Origin: Gamsiella multidivaricata | Lineage: Eukaryota > Mortierellomycota > Mortierellomycetes > Mortierellales > Mortierellaceae | Length of the DNA: 64,000 nucleotides | NCBI RefSeq assembly: GCF_025024155.1 | Contig: NW_026251711.1 | Span: 124,001-188,000 of the forward strand | Direction: 5' to 3' | Shown: piece by piece, positions 11,251-23,418 of the stretch | Layout of the letters: the number at the start of each line of letters is the position of its first letter | How positions within the stretch are numbered: position 1 is the first letter of the stretch | Translations under genes and position numbers: made by a program | The notes under the pieces: generated by a model | What the model was told of the DNA's origin: nothing | Databases searched by the model: none | Seen by the model: only the letters and a program-made list of their open reading frames with translations

Positions 11251-12160
11251 GACTAACCTTGACGGCTCCTTTGAAGTACAAGTGTCGTAAGTGAACAGAA
11301 AAGGGAGGGTCACCTGTCTATGGCATCGAAATCTGCACCGAGCGCAGAAAGATGCAATTCTTTAGTGAAAACAGCCATAGGGAACAGGTCCGAGACATTA
11401 CGGTCAAAGTAAGCCTCTGCCTAGAGCTTCCTCGCGCTACCCGAGGACAAGGCTTTTGCAAACTTGAAGATGACACCTGTTTGAAGCTTCAGGGACACGT
11501 CACCAAAAGTAGGATTCCGACTCACAGCATCCGCAAGTCGCCTTTAGGTCTCGAGGATTGGCCAGCGAGATTCAAACGAGAGTATATGCCACCAAGGGGA
11601 AGCCACTGGGCTCGACATGGAATCATAAGTGCCGGATTTGGTCTGCACGGCCATCAGAGAGCATCCTTGCTGAGCGGTTCCTTCAAAAATGGCCAAACAA
11701 TCATAGAGTAGAGGTGGGGAGTGAAGGCCGATTCCAGTTCTTGTTTACGATCACAGGAGAGAAGAGGTCCGATCCGGTCTGATAGCGTGCCACTATGCAC
11801 AGGATCTTAGGGAGGCCCACTGCCTTCATTGCTTAAAAATGGCGGATGGCGATGTCGATGGAAGAACGAGTCAGCGGTTAATCTTATTAAACTAGTATGT
11901 TGTACCACCCACTCTTTCGTAGTGAGACAGATAATCAAGATATCCATGTTCCACTGGATGACAAGCTTATCCAGACAAATGACTTGCACTTGTGCCTGGC
12001 TGATCGGATTTAAGCTCAACCCCCTGAACACATTTTGTATCAAATATTGGAGTATGATCGGCGGCCCACTCCGCCCATTTAGTACCTGAACAGGGTGGCA
12101 ATAGGACGGAAGATACGCCCTACCATGCTGGCTCTTGCCTTATGAATGGTCCATAAGAAG
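11251..12160. other. No recognisable gene
   Basis: Several 70-120 codon frames exist on both strands (for example 11352-11711 plus and 11807-12043 minus), but none shows a family motif. Being sandwiched between two F-box/LRR-like relics, the stretch may be more of the same decayed material. Confidence 0.3.
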
Positions 12161-12164
12161 AATT

Positions 12165-13300
12165 GGGCACCTTACAGTGCAGTCTCTCAACAAGTCCAGC
12201 AGCAGCAGTCTGATCTATTCTTACATTCGACTGGGCAAATGTCTCCAGAGACAAGCATAAAAGTGATTGAGTAGCACACAAACACATCCGACCTCTCTAC
12301 GTGGGTCAACAAGGACATGACTTTTTCATCAAGGCATGCACACGTCTTCATGACCTCCATCTCGATTGTGCACGTTCCAGCCCCACTATCTGCAGCTCCC
12401 TCACTAATCTCGTCCGCAAGGAACAGCTTCTAAAAGGCGATGCGTCACGCTTGTCCGACTTGGGGGCTTAGTATCACTTTCGAGACAATTGCTCAAGATT
12501 GTATGGAACTCTTACTGGAGACTTGTCCTAGGAGGAGAAGGCATGGCGAGCTTCAGCTCATTGGCCAGGCGGCCCGTATTTCCCTCACATGCAGAATTTG
12601 GACTTCAACAACGATAAAGTCTTTCTGGGGCCCCGTCAACTCGATTTCATACAGCGATATCTTCGTTTACAAGAGCTAACCTCGCTATGGTATTCATGCA
12701 CATCAACTACGCTTATATGCGGCCTCTCCTCGTCATTCTGTCCAAGTCTGGAGAGGCTGTATTTGTATCTGCCGTTGCTGAACGAAAGTGTCCACAGGGT
12801 CTTTGATAGTTGCCACCAAATAACATCCTTTTATTCTTCTCAGTCCGCCATAAGCTGTGAAGTACCCCGTTTACTCGGAAGCCCCTTTTCGCACCTAACG
12901 GCTCTCGACCTGAAATTTCAGTCCGGAAGTAATCAGCCCGATTCTCCACAGGACCCTAACGCCTTGCCTAGAGTTGGCTAATTCTCAGGTACCATCGTTG
13001 GGGACCCATGGTATCCTGGGTCTGGAACCGAAGAAGGATGAGAACGTCGCCATTGAGAAAGTGCAGTGCCAACCACAGGACTGGATGTGTCATAAGCTAG
13101 AGTACCTCAACGTATCGAAGGAGGGGCCAGTTTGGCTGGAAAGTACACAAGCGACAGTAGCCATGGTGACGGTAGCAGCGATGGAGGTGTGAAATGACAG
13201 GTCGAGGAGCTCGCTGAGATGAACTAAGAAGTTGTGCCGGGGTAGATGGAAGACCAAGGCGGTGCTATTTTAACCGGAGGCTAGTGCATACCTACGTCCT
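12165..13300 (+). pseudogene. LRR-like relic of the F-box family
   Basis: A recognisable leucine-rich pattern is spread over a plus-strand reading frame broken by stops. It includes HDFFIKACTRLHDLHLDC, then ICSSLTNLVRK, then 12589-12981 (QNLDFNNDKVFLGPRQLDF ... SLERLYLYLPLLNES ... SHLTALDLKFQSGS), and near 13080 a W-x-C-x-x-L-E-x-L segment typical for the region that follows the repeats. Multiple stops and at least one frame change are needed to join these parts. The family resemblance is to fungal F-box/LRR-like proteins such as the one at 55.5 kb; the F-box itself is not seen. Confidence 0.55.
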
Positions 13301-13976
13301 GGAGGTGCTCCTATGCGTTTGCAAGGCACCAAACCATGCCTCTGGACCATGCACATCATCATCAAAATAAATAAATTCTCGACCATTTCTATTCATTACC
13401 GTGCTTCTTTTATGGCTGGTGCTGTGATGCTGTAGACGGGACTCGAGCACCTTGGTAAGAACTTATGCTGGGGCAGTACAGTTAACTTTAGACCGCGCAA
13501 GGTGGGATAGAAAAGTAGGAATGGGTCCCATTTTCGCTATATTTCATTGTAATATCGATTCACTGCACTTCGCGATCCTACATAGACTAGTTTACATAAT
13601 CTTTGCATTTTGACCCTCAGTATTATGCAGACATCCCTGGGGTAATTAAACTTGAGGGCGGAAGATGCAAGGAACTTACCTGACTGAAGAGTTGTACAGC
13701 ACACTGTACTAAGACGACATCATGCAAATCGAGGATCACGCCCATCACGACAGACAAGCAGGGATGCCCTGGTAGGAGAGCACGGATATTCCAGCAATAG
13801 AGCCCATCCGCCGTCTGCAGCACGCTGAGATTAACAGCTACAGCCTTCATTACCATGGGAACTGCAGTCAAATTAAACCAACCCATATACAACTGAATAC
13901 CATTTTGATCAAGGCTCTTTCAATCCTTGGATCTTCAGGAATCCAGGTTCTAAATGGGTTGCATGGAACGTGTCCA
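13301..13976. other. No recognisable gene
   Basis: Only short, unrelated frames are present, such as an 89-codon one on the minus strand at 13623-13892 with no family signature. Confidence 0.3.
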
Positions 13977-14062
13977 GAAAAAAGTGCGGGTGGTAAGGAA
14001 AAAAAGTGCAGGTTGTAAAGAAAAGAACTGCGGGCTGTAAGGGGTAAAAGTGCGGTTGCTAG
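13977..14062. repeat. Minisatellite, four ~21-bp units
   Basis: Four imperfect tandem copies of a unit close to GAAAAAAGTGCGGGTTGTAAG lie head to tail. Each differs from the next at a few positions (GTGCGGGTGGTAAG, GTGCAGGTTGTAAA, CTGCGGGCTGTAAG, GTGCGGTTGCTAG). The array ends about 30 bp before the first 28S rRNA fragment. Confidence 0.7.
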
Positions 14063-14093
14063 AGCAGGAGAAATAAAGTATGCTAATCAAATA

Positions 14094-14348
14094 GCTTGTG
14101 GCAGTCAAGCGTTAATAGCGAGGTTGCCATAACTGAAGCAGAATTCAGTAAGCGTTGGATTGTGCACCTACTTATAGGGAACGTGAGCTGGGTTTAGATC
14201 GTCGTGAGACAGGTTAGGTTTGCCCTACTGATGAAATGTTGCAATAATAATCGTTTATTCGGATAGTTGATATTTGGGCCTACCTGAGCAAGCAATGGCC
14301 CGAAGCTATCATCCGTCGGATTATGGCTGAACGCCTCAAAGTCAGAAT
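14094..14348 (+). rRNA. 28S rRNA 3'-region fragment, copy 1, decayed
   Basis: The sequence matches the highly conserved 3' part of fungal 25S/28S rRNA: GCTTGTGGCAGTCAAGCG, CAGAATTCAGTAAGCG, GGGAACGTGAGCTGGGTTTA, TATTTGGGCCTACCTGAGCA, GGATTATGGCTGAACGCCTC. It is not functional. About 30 bases are missing before the ACTGAAGC segment, and the universally conserved sarcin-ricin loop (AGTACGAGAGGAACC) is deleted. It stops at GTCAGAAT. It lies in the same orientation as copy 2 on the other side of the NACHT gene. Confidence 0.85.
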
Positions 14349-15468
14349 GATGCTGAAGTGGCGAGAGAGGATAAGCAAGGAACATTGTGGTGGCTAATTG
14401 CACAATTCTCAGTGTTGTTTTCTTTCTCTCCTCTGCATCCGAGAGCCCACACACGTTACACGAGGGCGAGGGAGTAATATGACTACAAGCATGGGGTTCC
14501 GTTTGGCGGATGGATGTGTGTCTTTGCACTCGTTTTCCTTCTTTTCGCACTTTCCCACTTTCCCTTTTGCCCAGATTCTCCCTCTCTCAATCCATCAGGA
14601 ACTGCCATTTATCTTTCTCATCTTTTCTCGCTCTTCTGTCTGTCGTACGTCTCTGCTCGATCTCAATAAGCACAGCCCAGCGGCGACTCATTGGTAACAA
14701 GACACAGTTTATCTGCCAAAGCCCCATCCCTAAATGTTCCTGAATAGCTACAGTCGAGTCAAGAGTGCTAATGCTAGAATGGCCGAGATCAGGAGAGCAG
14801 CCATTCATGTGCAATGGATAATATTCCTTTCTTTCATGCGCACAGGAATCTCTGCTAGAAGTGACGTGGGAAGCGAATATCACTCCACTCAACTGCCTTG
14901 TTCGTGTGCAGGCTGTCTTAAACAAAGAATTGGATTAGAGAATATTGCACGGAGACGGATCATATCCTCGATTGGTGAAAGAACTCAAGAAACAGATTCC
15001 TGTTGAGGCGAGGCACTGTTTCTTGTCAGTCGATAGCAGGCTGCAGGCATGTTATAAAGTTATTAATCCTGCATGCTTCACGGTGGGCAGTTGGCATCGC
15101 TGCTAGGAGGTACGGAGAGGTCAATTCTTCAGGACTACCTCTTCATCCAATCAATGGAAACAAGAGTCGAATAGACACTTCCGAGGTGGGGCGCCATCAC
15201 TTGGCAGAGCAGCTACATATGATCTAGTTCATGCGGCTGCTATGTATATTAAAGTGTTTTGGTTTACGATAGCTCATTCTGGTGCCACTGCGTCTGTAGT
15301 ATACCGGCCCACGGCGACTTATTAGTTCCCATTGCGTTACTGAAGTGCTTGTCAGGTATAAGTACGTATACTGGCTACTCGTACAGGTATATCAATCGAC
15401 CCACAAGGTCACTAATATCGCCCCCATCTGTCCAATGATAAAAGGAGAAACTCCCTCAGAGAAGCAAC
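14349..15468. other. Upstream region of the NACHT-WD40 gene
   Basis: No gene is recognised. A pyrimidine-rich stretch runs at 14520-14660. A TATA-like TATAAGTA at 15357-15364 lies about 110 bp before the NACHT gene ATG and is the likeliest core promoter. Confidence 0.45.
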
Positions 15469-18400
15469 ATGTTTGGCAGAACTTTCTCGTCACCGCGAAA
15501 GGCTCTCTCAGCACAAAAGGAACTGGAGCTCACCAACATCTACGTGGAGAATGCGCGCAAGACCAAGGATCGGGAAATTGCTTTAGTGTTGCGCGACGAT
15601 GCGGAGGCTGCATTATCCCGGATGAAAAGAGCAGCGAAAAAGACTTTTACAACTTCCCTGTCCGTCGAGGATCAAGCCCTACGCGATGGATTCGCCGGCG
15701 CCTGTTTCGAGCACGCCAACTTATTGGAGAGCTTAGGATATAGTGAAATGGCGCAGGTCAGCTACAAGAGGGCAGAGAAGTGGGGGTAAGTGACAGGTGC
15801 CTGCTCTCTACTTGTTCGCATTAGCCGGCTATATCGTACGTCGCACCTAACGCATCTCTCGCTTTGTGGACTGACCTCTGACTTCAACAGCCATGTGCGT
15901 CCTACAAAAGATCCAAGTTCTGTAATTTCCTCTGCCACCGACAGTGCCTGCCGCGACATGGCACGGGTCTCTGAGGATATCTTTCCCGATGACATGCGTC
16001 AGCCTACAGTCAAGATCGCATTGCCAGAGGCAGATGAGCGACTCAGCGATACTTCCCAGCTCGCCTACTGCCTTGGCCTTCTGCAAGTGACGCTGTCGTC
16101 CGAAGAGGTCTTTGAACCAGCCGCAGGAAATTGGGTGAAATCCACAGAGAAGAATGCAGAGGAGAAGGAGAGACTTAAAACGCTGGCGACAGATGTGGTC
16201 CGAGCATTCACTCGCGATGAGCTCAAGGATGCCAAAGCCGTTGCAGAAGTCGTATGCTTGAGCCCGGTTCTCGAGAAGGATGATTTCCAACATTTGCTCA
16301 TGCTCTTTGTCAATGGCATCGAACAGTCCAGCTTGCTGGATGTCCATTCTCTCAAGGGACTGGCGCAACTGATGCAAGGCGCTTCCCCAGGTTATCTCGA
16401 TGCTGATGACCTAGTCACGATTTTACGTATCCTCAACACCCGCCTACAAGACACTCATAATCAGTCTCCGGCACATATCTACCATTTGACGCTCGCGGTG
16501 TCCAATGTCCTGGATGCCATGACCGATACCAAGGTCTCAGGCTTAAAGCGCGTAGAGCTGCACGAGCCACTCTCTGCCTATTTGAATGGGTTGCAAGCCA
16601 GTAGCGACCCTTACTTGGTGTACCAGGCCGCTTACGCCTTCCAAGCGCTGCAGTGCGTCCCAGACAATGAATCACCCTGGCAAGCAACGATGCGGCGTAC
16701 CGGAATTGTTTTGAAGGGCGTCTCGGGACTAGTTAGCGCCGTAAAAGGTCTAGATATCAACGGCTTCATCACAGGACTCGGGCATCTTCAGGAGGGACTA
16801 GGAGAGGTGATCCAGGTGGCGAAAATCGGCTATGAAGGTGTGAGCGCACTGGCTGAGAGTGGGCAAGGACTGTTGGAATCTCTCAAGGTCGGTCTCATTT
16901 CCAACCAGAAACGTGCCTGGTATACAGCACTGCGCGGAACAGACACACTGCTTCGGGACGGTCAACTCGCCAAGTTCAAGACCTTGGTCTGTGAAGCGCC
17001 ATGCCGGCGTGATCTAGCCTTCCAACTAGGAGTATGCCAGCGCTTGGGGGACCTTGTCGCCAATACACTGTGGGACGTCGAGTCTCGCCAAGGCGCTGCT
17101 GCATTTCTGGGTGAGATGTACCGAAACGATGCGGTGTGGGGCCAGCAAGCCCTCGTTAAGCAATGGATTCTTCACATTCTTATGCAGTTGGCTTCGACAT
17201 TTGACTCAGCTATGCCAGGTATGTGCTATAATGAAGATGCACAAGAGGCCATTGTCTTTTTGTGAAGGATGGAGTTCACTACCAGAAAGCACTAATGGCA
17301 TTTGCCGCGCTCTATTTTGACCTATGCAATACATACATGATATAGGCGTCGAATCTCTGCTGCAAGAGCTAGAATCGAATGGCGATCAGACAAAAAGGAC
17401 TTTTTATCAAGAGTGCAGAAATGAAGATTGGAGCTCACATCCCCTCAAGGTCGCTTCGCCAATCGCCTCGTCTCCATCACTGCTTGATCGTGTCCAGAAC
17501 AAGCCCGATGTTGAAGCCGATCTGCGACGACTGAGAAGGCAGCGACTGAAGGAACGAGACGACGCCATCTATATACCCCCTCAAGCCAAGGCTAACCTGC
17601 AAGCGTCGGACGACAACCTGTTTGACCTAACAGAGTACGTTGAAGGCTTCCTGGGCAGCAAGCAGTACAAAGTAATGCTCCTGCTGGGTGACTCGGGCGT
17701 GGGCAAGTCAACCTTCAACCGGGCAGTGGAGTGCGACTTGTGGAGTCGGTACAAAAAAAAAGAGGGCCGAATTCCACTCCATATCAACTTGCCTGCAGTC
17801 GACAGACCGGAACAGGACCTGATCGCAAAACAACTGCGCAGGAATGATTTTACGGAGTCCCAGATTCGGGAGCTGAAAGATCATCGCGAGTTCATCCTGA
17901 TCTGCGACGGGTACGACGAGAGTCAACAGATACACAATCTGTATACAAGCAACCAGCTGAACCAGGCTAGGCAATGGCGCGCGCAGATGGTGATCAGCTG
18001 CCGTAGTGGGTACCTTCCTCACGACTACAGGGATCGCTTTCAACCCACGGACCCGAATCACAGCGCTCCATTGGACCTCTTTCAGGAAGCAGTCATCGCC
18101 CCGTTTTCTGCAGCTCAGATCGAAGACTATGTCAAGCGGTATGTATTGACGAGCAGACCACTCTGGCGGTCAAAGGACTACTTGGAGGCTCTTAGCAATA
18201 TGCCCGATTTACTGGGCCTGGTCAAGAATCCATTCCTTCTGACGCTGTCCCTGGAAGTGCTGCCACGCATGATGGATCCAGGGCAACACGTCTCGGATAC
18301 CCGAATCACCAGAGTTGCGTTATACGACCAGTTCGTGGAGCAGTGGCTGGAACGCGGCAAAAAAAAGCTTGGCGAAAAGAAAGACTTGAGTCGTAAGGCG

Positions 18401-21259
18401 AGGGAAGCTTTCGAGAGGCTGACGGATGATGGCTTTACTCAAAACGGTTTTACGTTTCTGAAGGACTTGGCTGGGGCGATCTTTCAACATCAGGCAGGAA
18501 ATCCTGTGGTGGAGTATTCGCCCAAACGAGACCAAGGGACGTGGAAAGAATCTTTTTTCAATCGCAATTACGAGAATCAGCTCTTGCTGGAAGCCAGTCC
18601 ATTGACGCGCAGTGGCAATCAGTACCGGTTTATCCATAAATCATTGCTGGAATACTGTTTGGCCCGTGCGGTATTTGAGCCGCGAGACGGGAAGAGCACG
18701 AGTCGCGCAGCCTTACCTCAAGTCCTGCCGCGCCGAGGGAGCGTCCATTCCGTCATGAGCTTTGAAAAACAGGCTGCTGTGGAGGAACCCGTCGGAGCTA
18801 TTGAACAGGTCGCGCTCGATTCGCCCTTGGCACGAGAAAGCTTTGTGGGCGAGCCGTCGATTCTGCAGTTCTTAGCAGAGCGTGTCCAACAGGAACCTCT
18901 CTTCAAGCAGCAGCTGCTCGCCGCGATCGAATGCTCTAAAATCGACAAAGAGGCGCGCAAGGTGGCAGCCAATGCGATCACGATATTGATCAGAGCTGGG
19001 ATGCTGTTTAACAGTGCAGATCTGAAAGGCATCCAGATTCCAGGAGCGGACCTGAGTGGCGGCCAATTCGATTCTGCTCAGCTGCAAGGGGCAGATTTGA
19101 GAAAAGCCAACCTTCGCAATATTTGGCTGCGTCAGGCGAATTTGAGCAACGCACAGATGGCGGGTGTGCAGTTTGGCGAATGGCCGTACCTCTTAGAAGA
19201 AAGTGCGGTGCATTCCTGCGCGTATTCGCCAGATGGGAAGTTCTGCGCAGTGGGTCTCGAGGACGGCACGATCAGTATGTATGACACTTCGACTTGGGCA
19301 AAAGTCCATACCTTGCGTGGTCATACCTCCTGCGTTAATAGCGTGGTGTATTCGCTTACCGGCCAGCAGATCGCCTCGGGAAGTCTGGACAAAACGGTGC
19401 GGCTGTGGAATTCGCAAACCGGTGCATCCGGTCCCATCTTAGGAGGCCATAGCTCCTGGATTACGAGCGTGGTGTATTCGCCCAGCGGCCAGCAGATCGC
19501 CACGGGAAGTCATGACAAGGCGGTGCGACTGTGGGATGCGCAGACCGGTGCACCCGGCCCCATCTTACGAGGCCATACCTCCAATATCACGAGCGTGGTG
19601 TATTCGCCCAGCGGCCAGCAGATCGCCTCAGGAAATCGGGACAAGACGGTGCGGCTGTGGGATGCGCAAACCGGTGCACCTGGTCCCATCTTAAGAGGCC
19701 ATACCTCCAATGTTACGAGCGTGGTGTATTCACCTAGCGGCAAGCAGATCGCCTCGGGAAGTGACGACATGACGGTGCGACTGTGGGATGCGCAAACCGG
19801 CGCGCCCGGCCCCATCTTAAGCGGCCATACCGACTATATTAGGAGCGTGGTGTATTCATCCGGTGGCCAGCAGATCGCCTCGGGAAGTCTAGACAAGACG
19901 GTGCGGCTGTGGGATGCGCAACCCGGTTCATCCACTCCCATCTTAAGCGGCCATACCTCCAATGTTAGAAGCGTGGTGTATTCGCCTAGCGGCCTGCAGA
20001 TCGTCTCGGGAAGTGACGACATGACGGTGCGACTGTGGGACGCGCAAACTGGTGCACCCGGTTTCGTCTTAAGCGGCCATACCGACTATATTAGGAGCGT
20101 GGTGTATTCGCCCAGTGGCCAGCAGATCGCCTCGGGAAGTTCGGACAAGACGGTGCGGCTGTGGGATGCGCAAACCGGTGCACCCGGTCCCGTCTTAAGC
20201 GGCCACGCCCGCTACGTTGAGAGCGTGGTGTATTCACCCAGCGGCCAGCAGATCGCCTCGGGAAGTTCGGACAAGATGGTGCGGCTGTGGGATGTGCAAA
20301 CCGGTGCACCCGGTCCAATCTTAAGCGGCCATACCGACTCTGTTACCAACGTGGTGTATTCGCCCAGCGGCCTGCAGATCGCCTCGGGAAGTTCGGACAA
20401 GACGGTGCGGCTGTGGGATGCGCAAACCGGTGCACCCGGCCCCGTCTTAAGAGGCCATACCTCCAATGTTACGAGCGTGATGTATTCACCCAGTGGCGAG
20501 CAGATCGTCTCGGGAAGTTCGGACAAGACGGTGCGGCTATGGGATGCGCAAACCGGTGCGCCCGGTCCTATTTTAAGTGGCCACACCCGCTATGTTGAAA
20601 GCGTGGTGTACTCGCCCAGCGGCCAGCAGATCGCCTCGGGAAGCTGTGACAAGATGGTGCGACTGTGGGATGCGCAAACCGGCGCACCCGGCCCCATATT
20701 AAGCGGCCATACCCATAATGTTGAGAGCGTGGTGTATTCGCCCAGCGGCCAGCAGATCGCCTCGGGAAGTTGGGACAACACAGTGCGGCTGTGGGATGTG
20801 AATTCGGGTCAATGTTTGGCAGTTGTTCAAGGCTTTCATGGACATATCACAAGCATCGCCTGGAACACTACTCCAAACGGCACCTATTTCGCAACCGGCT
20901 GTTGCGATATGTCTGTTCGCATATGGCAGGTCATGGAAGAGGAGGATCGCTATCAGGTGCGCCTGCTTTGGAGTTCGATGCATGACAGACTTACCGTGTC
21001 AAATACCTCTATCCAGAACGTGCAAGGCTTAAGCAGGATAAATGCGCGGTTATTAGAGCAACGCGGCGCTGTGGGCAAGCCGACTTCGCCTTTGAGCTTC
21101 CACGAGTCAAGCAAAAAGCTCATTAGCATGGTATCCGTGGCGCATATACTCAAGGCGCCATCAAACCGCAGTACGATCGATACCGTCGCCACGACCGATT
21201 CCCTCACTGTACAGTCAGCAAAGCCGGTCGAGTCGGCGAATGTCTTTTCGCTTGCTTGA
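15469..21259 (+). CDS. NLR-type NACHT / pentapeptide / WD40 protein
   Basis: Three exons (15469..15785, 15891..17218, 17346..21259) join to 1852 residues. Residues 1-550 are a helical N-terminal region without a named domain that I recognise. The NACHT-type NTPase follows, with Walker A GDSGVGKST (663-671) and Walker B-like ILICDGYDE (732-740). Residues ~1104-1155 are pentapeptide-like repeats (GADLSGGQFDSAQLQGADLR). From ~1166 there are 14 WD40 repeats, twelve of them at an exact 126-bp period and nearly identical. An ~80-residue tail without repeats ends the protein. Architecture NTPase plus WD40 with highly similar repeats is that of fungal STAND/NLR proteins (HET-D/HET-E, NWD2), known for non-self recognition, with the repeats as the sensing part. 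No HET or other known death-effector domain is visible at the N-terminus, so output is unknown. No stop or frameshift interrupts it, so it looks active. It stands between two direct 28S rRNA fragments. Confidence 0.93.
19331..20842 (+). repeat. Twelve-unit 126-bp WD40-coding tandem repeat
   Basis: The sequence GCGTGGTGTATTCG or a close variant recurs exactly every 126 bp from 19341 to 20727, giving twelve units of 42 codons without any length change. Units share long identical DNA runs; differences concentrate in the codons for the loop before the SVVYSPSG strand (CVN, WIT, NIT, NVT, YIR, NVR, YVE, SVT, NVE) and in the SGSxDxxV segment (L, H, D, S, C or W; K, M or N). A degenerate unit precedes and another follows the block. 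Confidence 0.95.
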
Positions 21260-21681
21260 GAAGTGAAAGTGAAGCAAATAGGATATTAGCGATGGTACCC
21301 TGTCTTTTACTCATTGCCAACCTTTTAGGGCATGGATTGCGCTTTCTGAAGACAACATACAGAGCAGTTTTCGTCCATGACAAGTTCACAATTTAAAAGC
21401 GATATTCAAGAGCACAAACTAAAGCACTCAATGGGTTCGAAAACCAAAGGGCGGGAGCGAAAGTGATGAACAATGAAGGGTCACTAGGTATTATAGGCCC
21501 GCAAATGTTGACCATGGCAGCCCACTGTCTTAAGCAATACGCCCAAGAGAAACATAACCCTCCTGATTCTAAACAACCCCCTCATGGAGAGTATCGTCCC
21601 AACTTCCTTCACCGACCCTGGCCAATATCAGAGCGCCACCTCTGTGGCCAACGCCAGACCTACAGCCAACAGCGCACTCGC
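21260..21681. other. 3' region of the NACHT gene
   Basis: About 420 bp without a recognisable gene lie between the NACHT stop codon and the second 28S fragment. Confidence 0.4.
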
Positions 21682-21728
21682 CATACTGAAGCAGAATTCA
21701 GTTAGTGTTGGATTGCTCATCCACTAAT

Positions 21729-21762
<34 letters not shown>

Positions 21763-22101
21763 TAGGATAGGTTTACCCTGCTGATAAAATATTGTTGCAA
21801 TAGTAATTGAACTTGGTACGAGAGGAACCATCCATTCGGATAATTGGTATTTGGGCCTACCTGAGCAGGCAATGGCCCGAAGCCGCCATCCATTGGATTA
21901 TGGCTGAACGTCTCTAAATCAGAATCCGTGCTTGACGCGACTATTACCGACTTTTCCGATGTCTAGTTGAATACGAATAGACCCTCGGGTCCTGAATCAT
22001 ACTATGTGAGGTCGCCTTATGGAGCAGAAAGGCTTCCTGGGGCGCCCTCTAATGTTAATTTCGAATACAGGAAGAGATAAATCCATTGCGGACGACTTTT
22101 A
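21682..22101 (+). rRNA. 28S rRNA 3'-region fragment, copy 2
   Basis: This starts at CATACTGAAGCAGAATTC and runs through GGGAACGTGAGCTGGGTTTA, the intact sarcin-ricin loop GGTACGAGAGGAACC, ATTTGGGCCTACCTGAGCAG and GGATTATGGCTGAACG, into the variable domain before the 28S 3' end (GAATACGAATAGACCCTCGG), ending near the AAGAGATAAATCCAT motif. It is longer and better kept than copy 1 but still has substitutions in conserved helices (for example AGTTAGTG for AGTAAGCG). It has the same strand as copy 1. Confidence 0.85.
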
Positions 22102-23316
22102 AGCAACGAGCTACCGCACGCAGCCAAGTAGCCACTGAAGCTAAGAGTCGCTGAAGTTTAGGCTCCTGTTGCAACCAAAGAATAATATCGCCTCTTTTAA
22201 GGGGAAGGGTCTTTTAACAACCAGAGGTCGGCGAAATCAACCTGAGACAACAAAACACATTGCCCATCTCGGAGTCGAACACTCTGAAAACGTCTTTCTG
22301 CATATACCTGACGGTATCGAATGTTCGCGTCGCTGTCATGCAGGACGTTACGCCGATACCCCTTGCTATAGCGATCATTCACTGCGCACAGGCAATAGTG
22401 GATAGAGCGGATGCTCAGTTCACCGAGTGGCTCGCCTCGTTCCTTGAGTGCTTGCCTGATTGTCTCTCTTGACTGGGGTATAGCATCATACTTTCCTGTG
22501 TTGATGATGTCGGCGGTGGTTCCCTTTAGGCTGTCGGGTGTCTTGCGCTGTGGTCGTTCGGTTTTTTTCAACTCGTATTGTTGCTAGTTGATCAGGAGAT
22601 GGATCGCCTTCCCTGCAATTTTCTCGCTGATGCCTAAAGACCAAATAGGCTACATGTAAGAGTATGTCTCGCCACCGTAGCGCATCTCGTCTAGTCCATA
22701 TTGAATATGTAATTACATGTCACTGAAGCCAGCAGCCCACGAGGTGACAGGTTCTCTGCATTCTCGCGTGCAGGGCCATAACCTTGCAGGTATTGATGGA
22801 CCCTCATCAGGATAGCATACTTATTTTTTGTTGCTGCCTGTCCATCTCTTTCAAATGGTGGTACACAGGCGAGCTTTATTGCTGGCCTTTGGCGTAGGGA
22901 ATATGTATAAGGGTAAAATTTGCGGTGTAATAGACTAAAAGAACACGGAAAGGAGAAATAACGATGTAAACAGCATCCCTTAAAGTGAATGTGTATTAAA
23001 AGTATCCATCTTTTTTTGCGCCATCTCTATTTGATTCCTTTGATCTGCTGTATCCGCTACATCCCTGCCATCAGACTTCTTCATTGACTGTACTGAATCC
23101 GCGATTGTATCTCCCTTGGGTTCTACAGCTTCGTATCGTCCCCACAAACCTGATGAGGAGTTTATTTTTTGGATGGGCATCGAATTATTTCATATTAAAC
23201 CCTTACTACCCCTTGAGTACCCTGCACCTATCTCAAGTCGTCTAGGGGGGAATGTTGAGGCGTCGGTGGATGTTAAAGGAGTTGGATGTCCGATGCAGAG
23301 AGACCCACAGACATGG

Positions 23317-23364
<48 letters not shown>

Positions 23365-23418
23365 CGGATTTTGATATATTATGCATTAAATGGCGTAGCT
23401 AAATATAGTAAACTGAAT
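22102..23418. other. Intergenic region with one unrecognised frame
   Basis: A 124-codon minus-strand frame (22571-22197; contains SRETIRQALKERGEPLGE) and the DNA upstream of it may be a decayed mobile-element gene, but I cannot assign a family. The frame ends within 100 bp of the rRNA fragment. The rest shows nothing beyond the GA microsatellite. Confidence 0.3.
23322..23361. repeat. GA dinucleotide microsatellite
   Basis: About twenty uninterrupted GA units lie just downstream of the CotH gene (which is on the minus strand). Confidence 0.9.

Noticed and set aside
19331..20842. CRISPR-like or satellite array
   Set aside because: The regular repeats are in-frame coding WD40 units, without spacers.
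22197..22571. Transposase-like frame (SRETIRQALKERGEP)
   Set aside because: A short helix-turn-helix-like phrase alone is not enough; no catalytic residues or neighbouring conserved parts could be placed.
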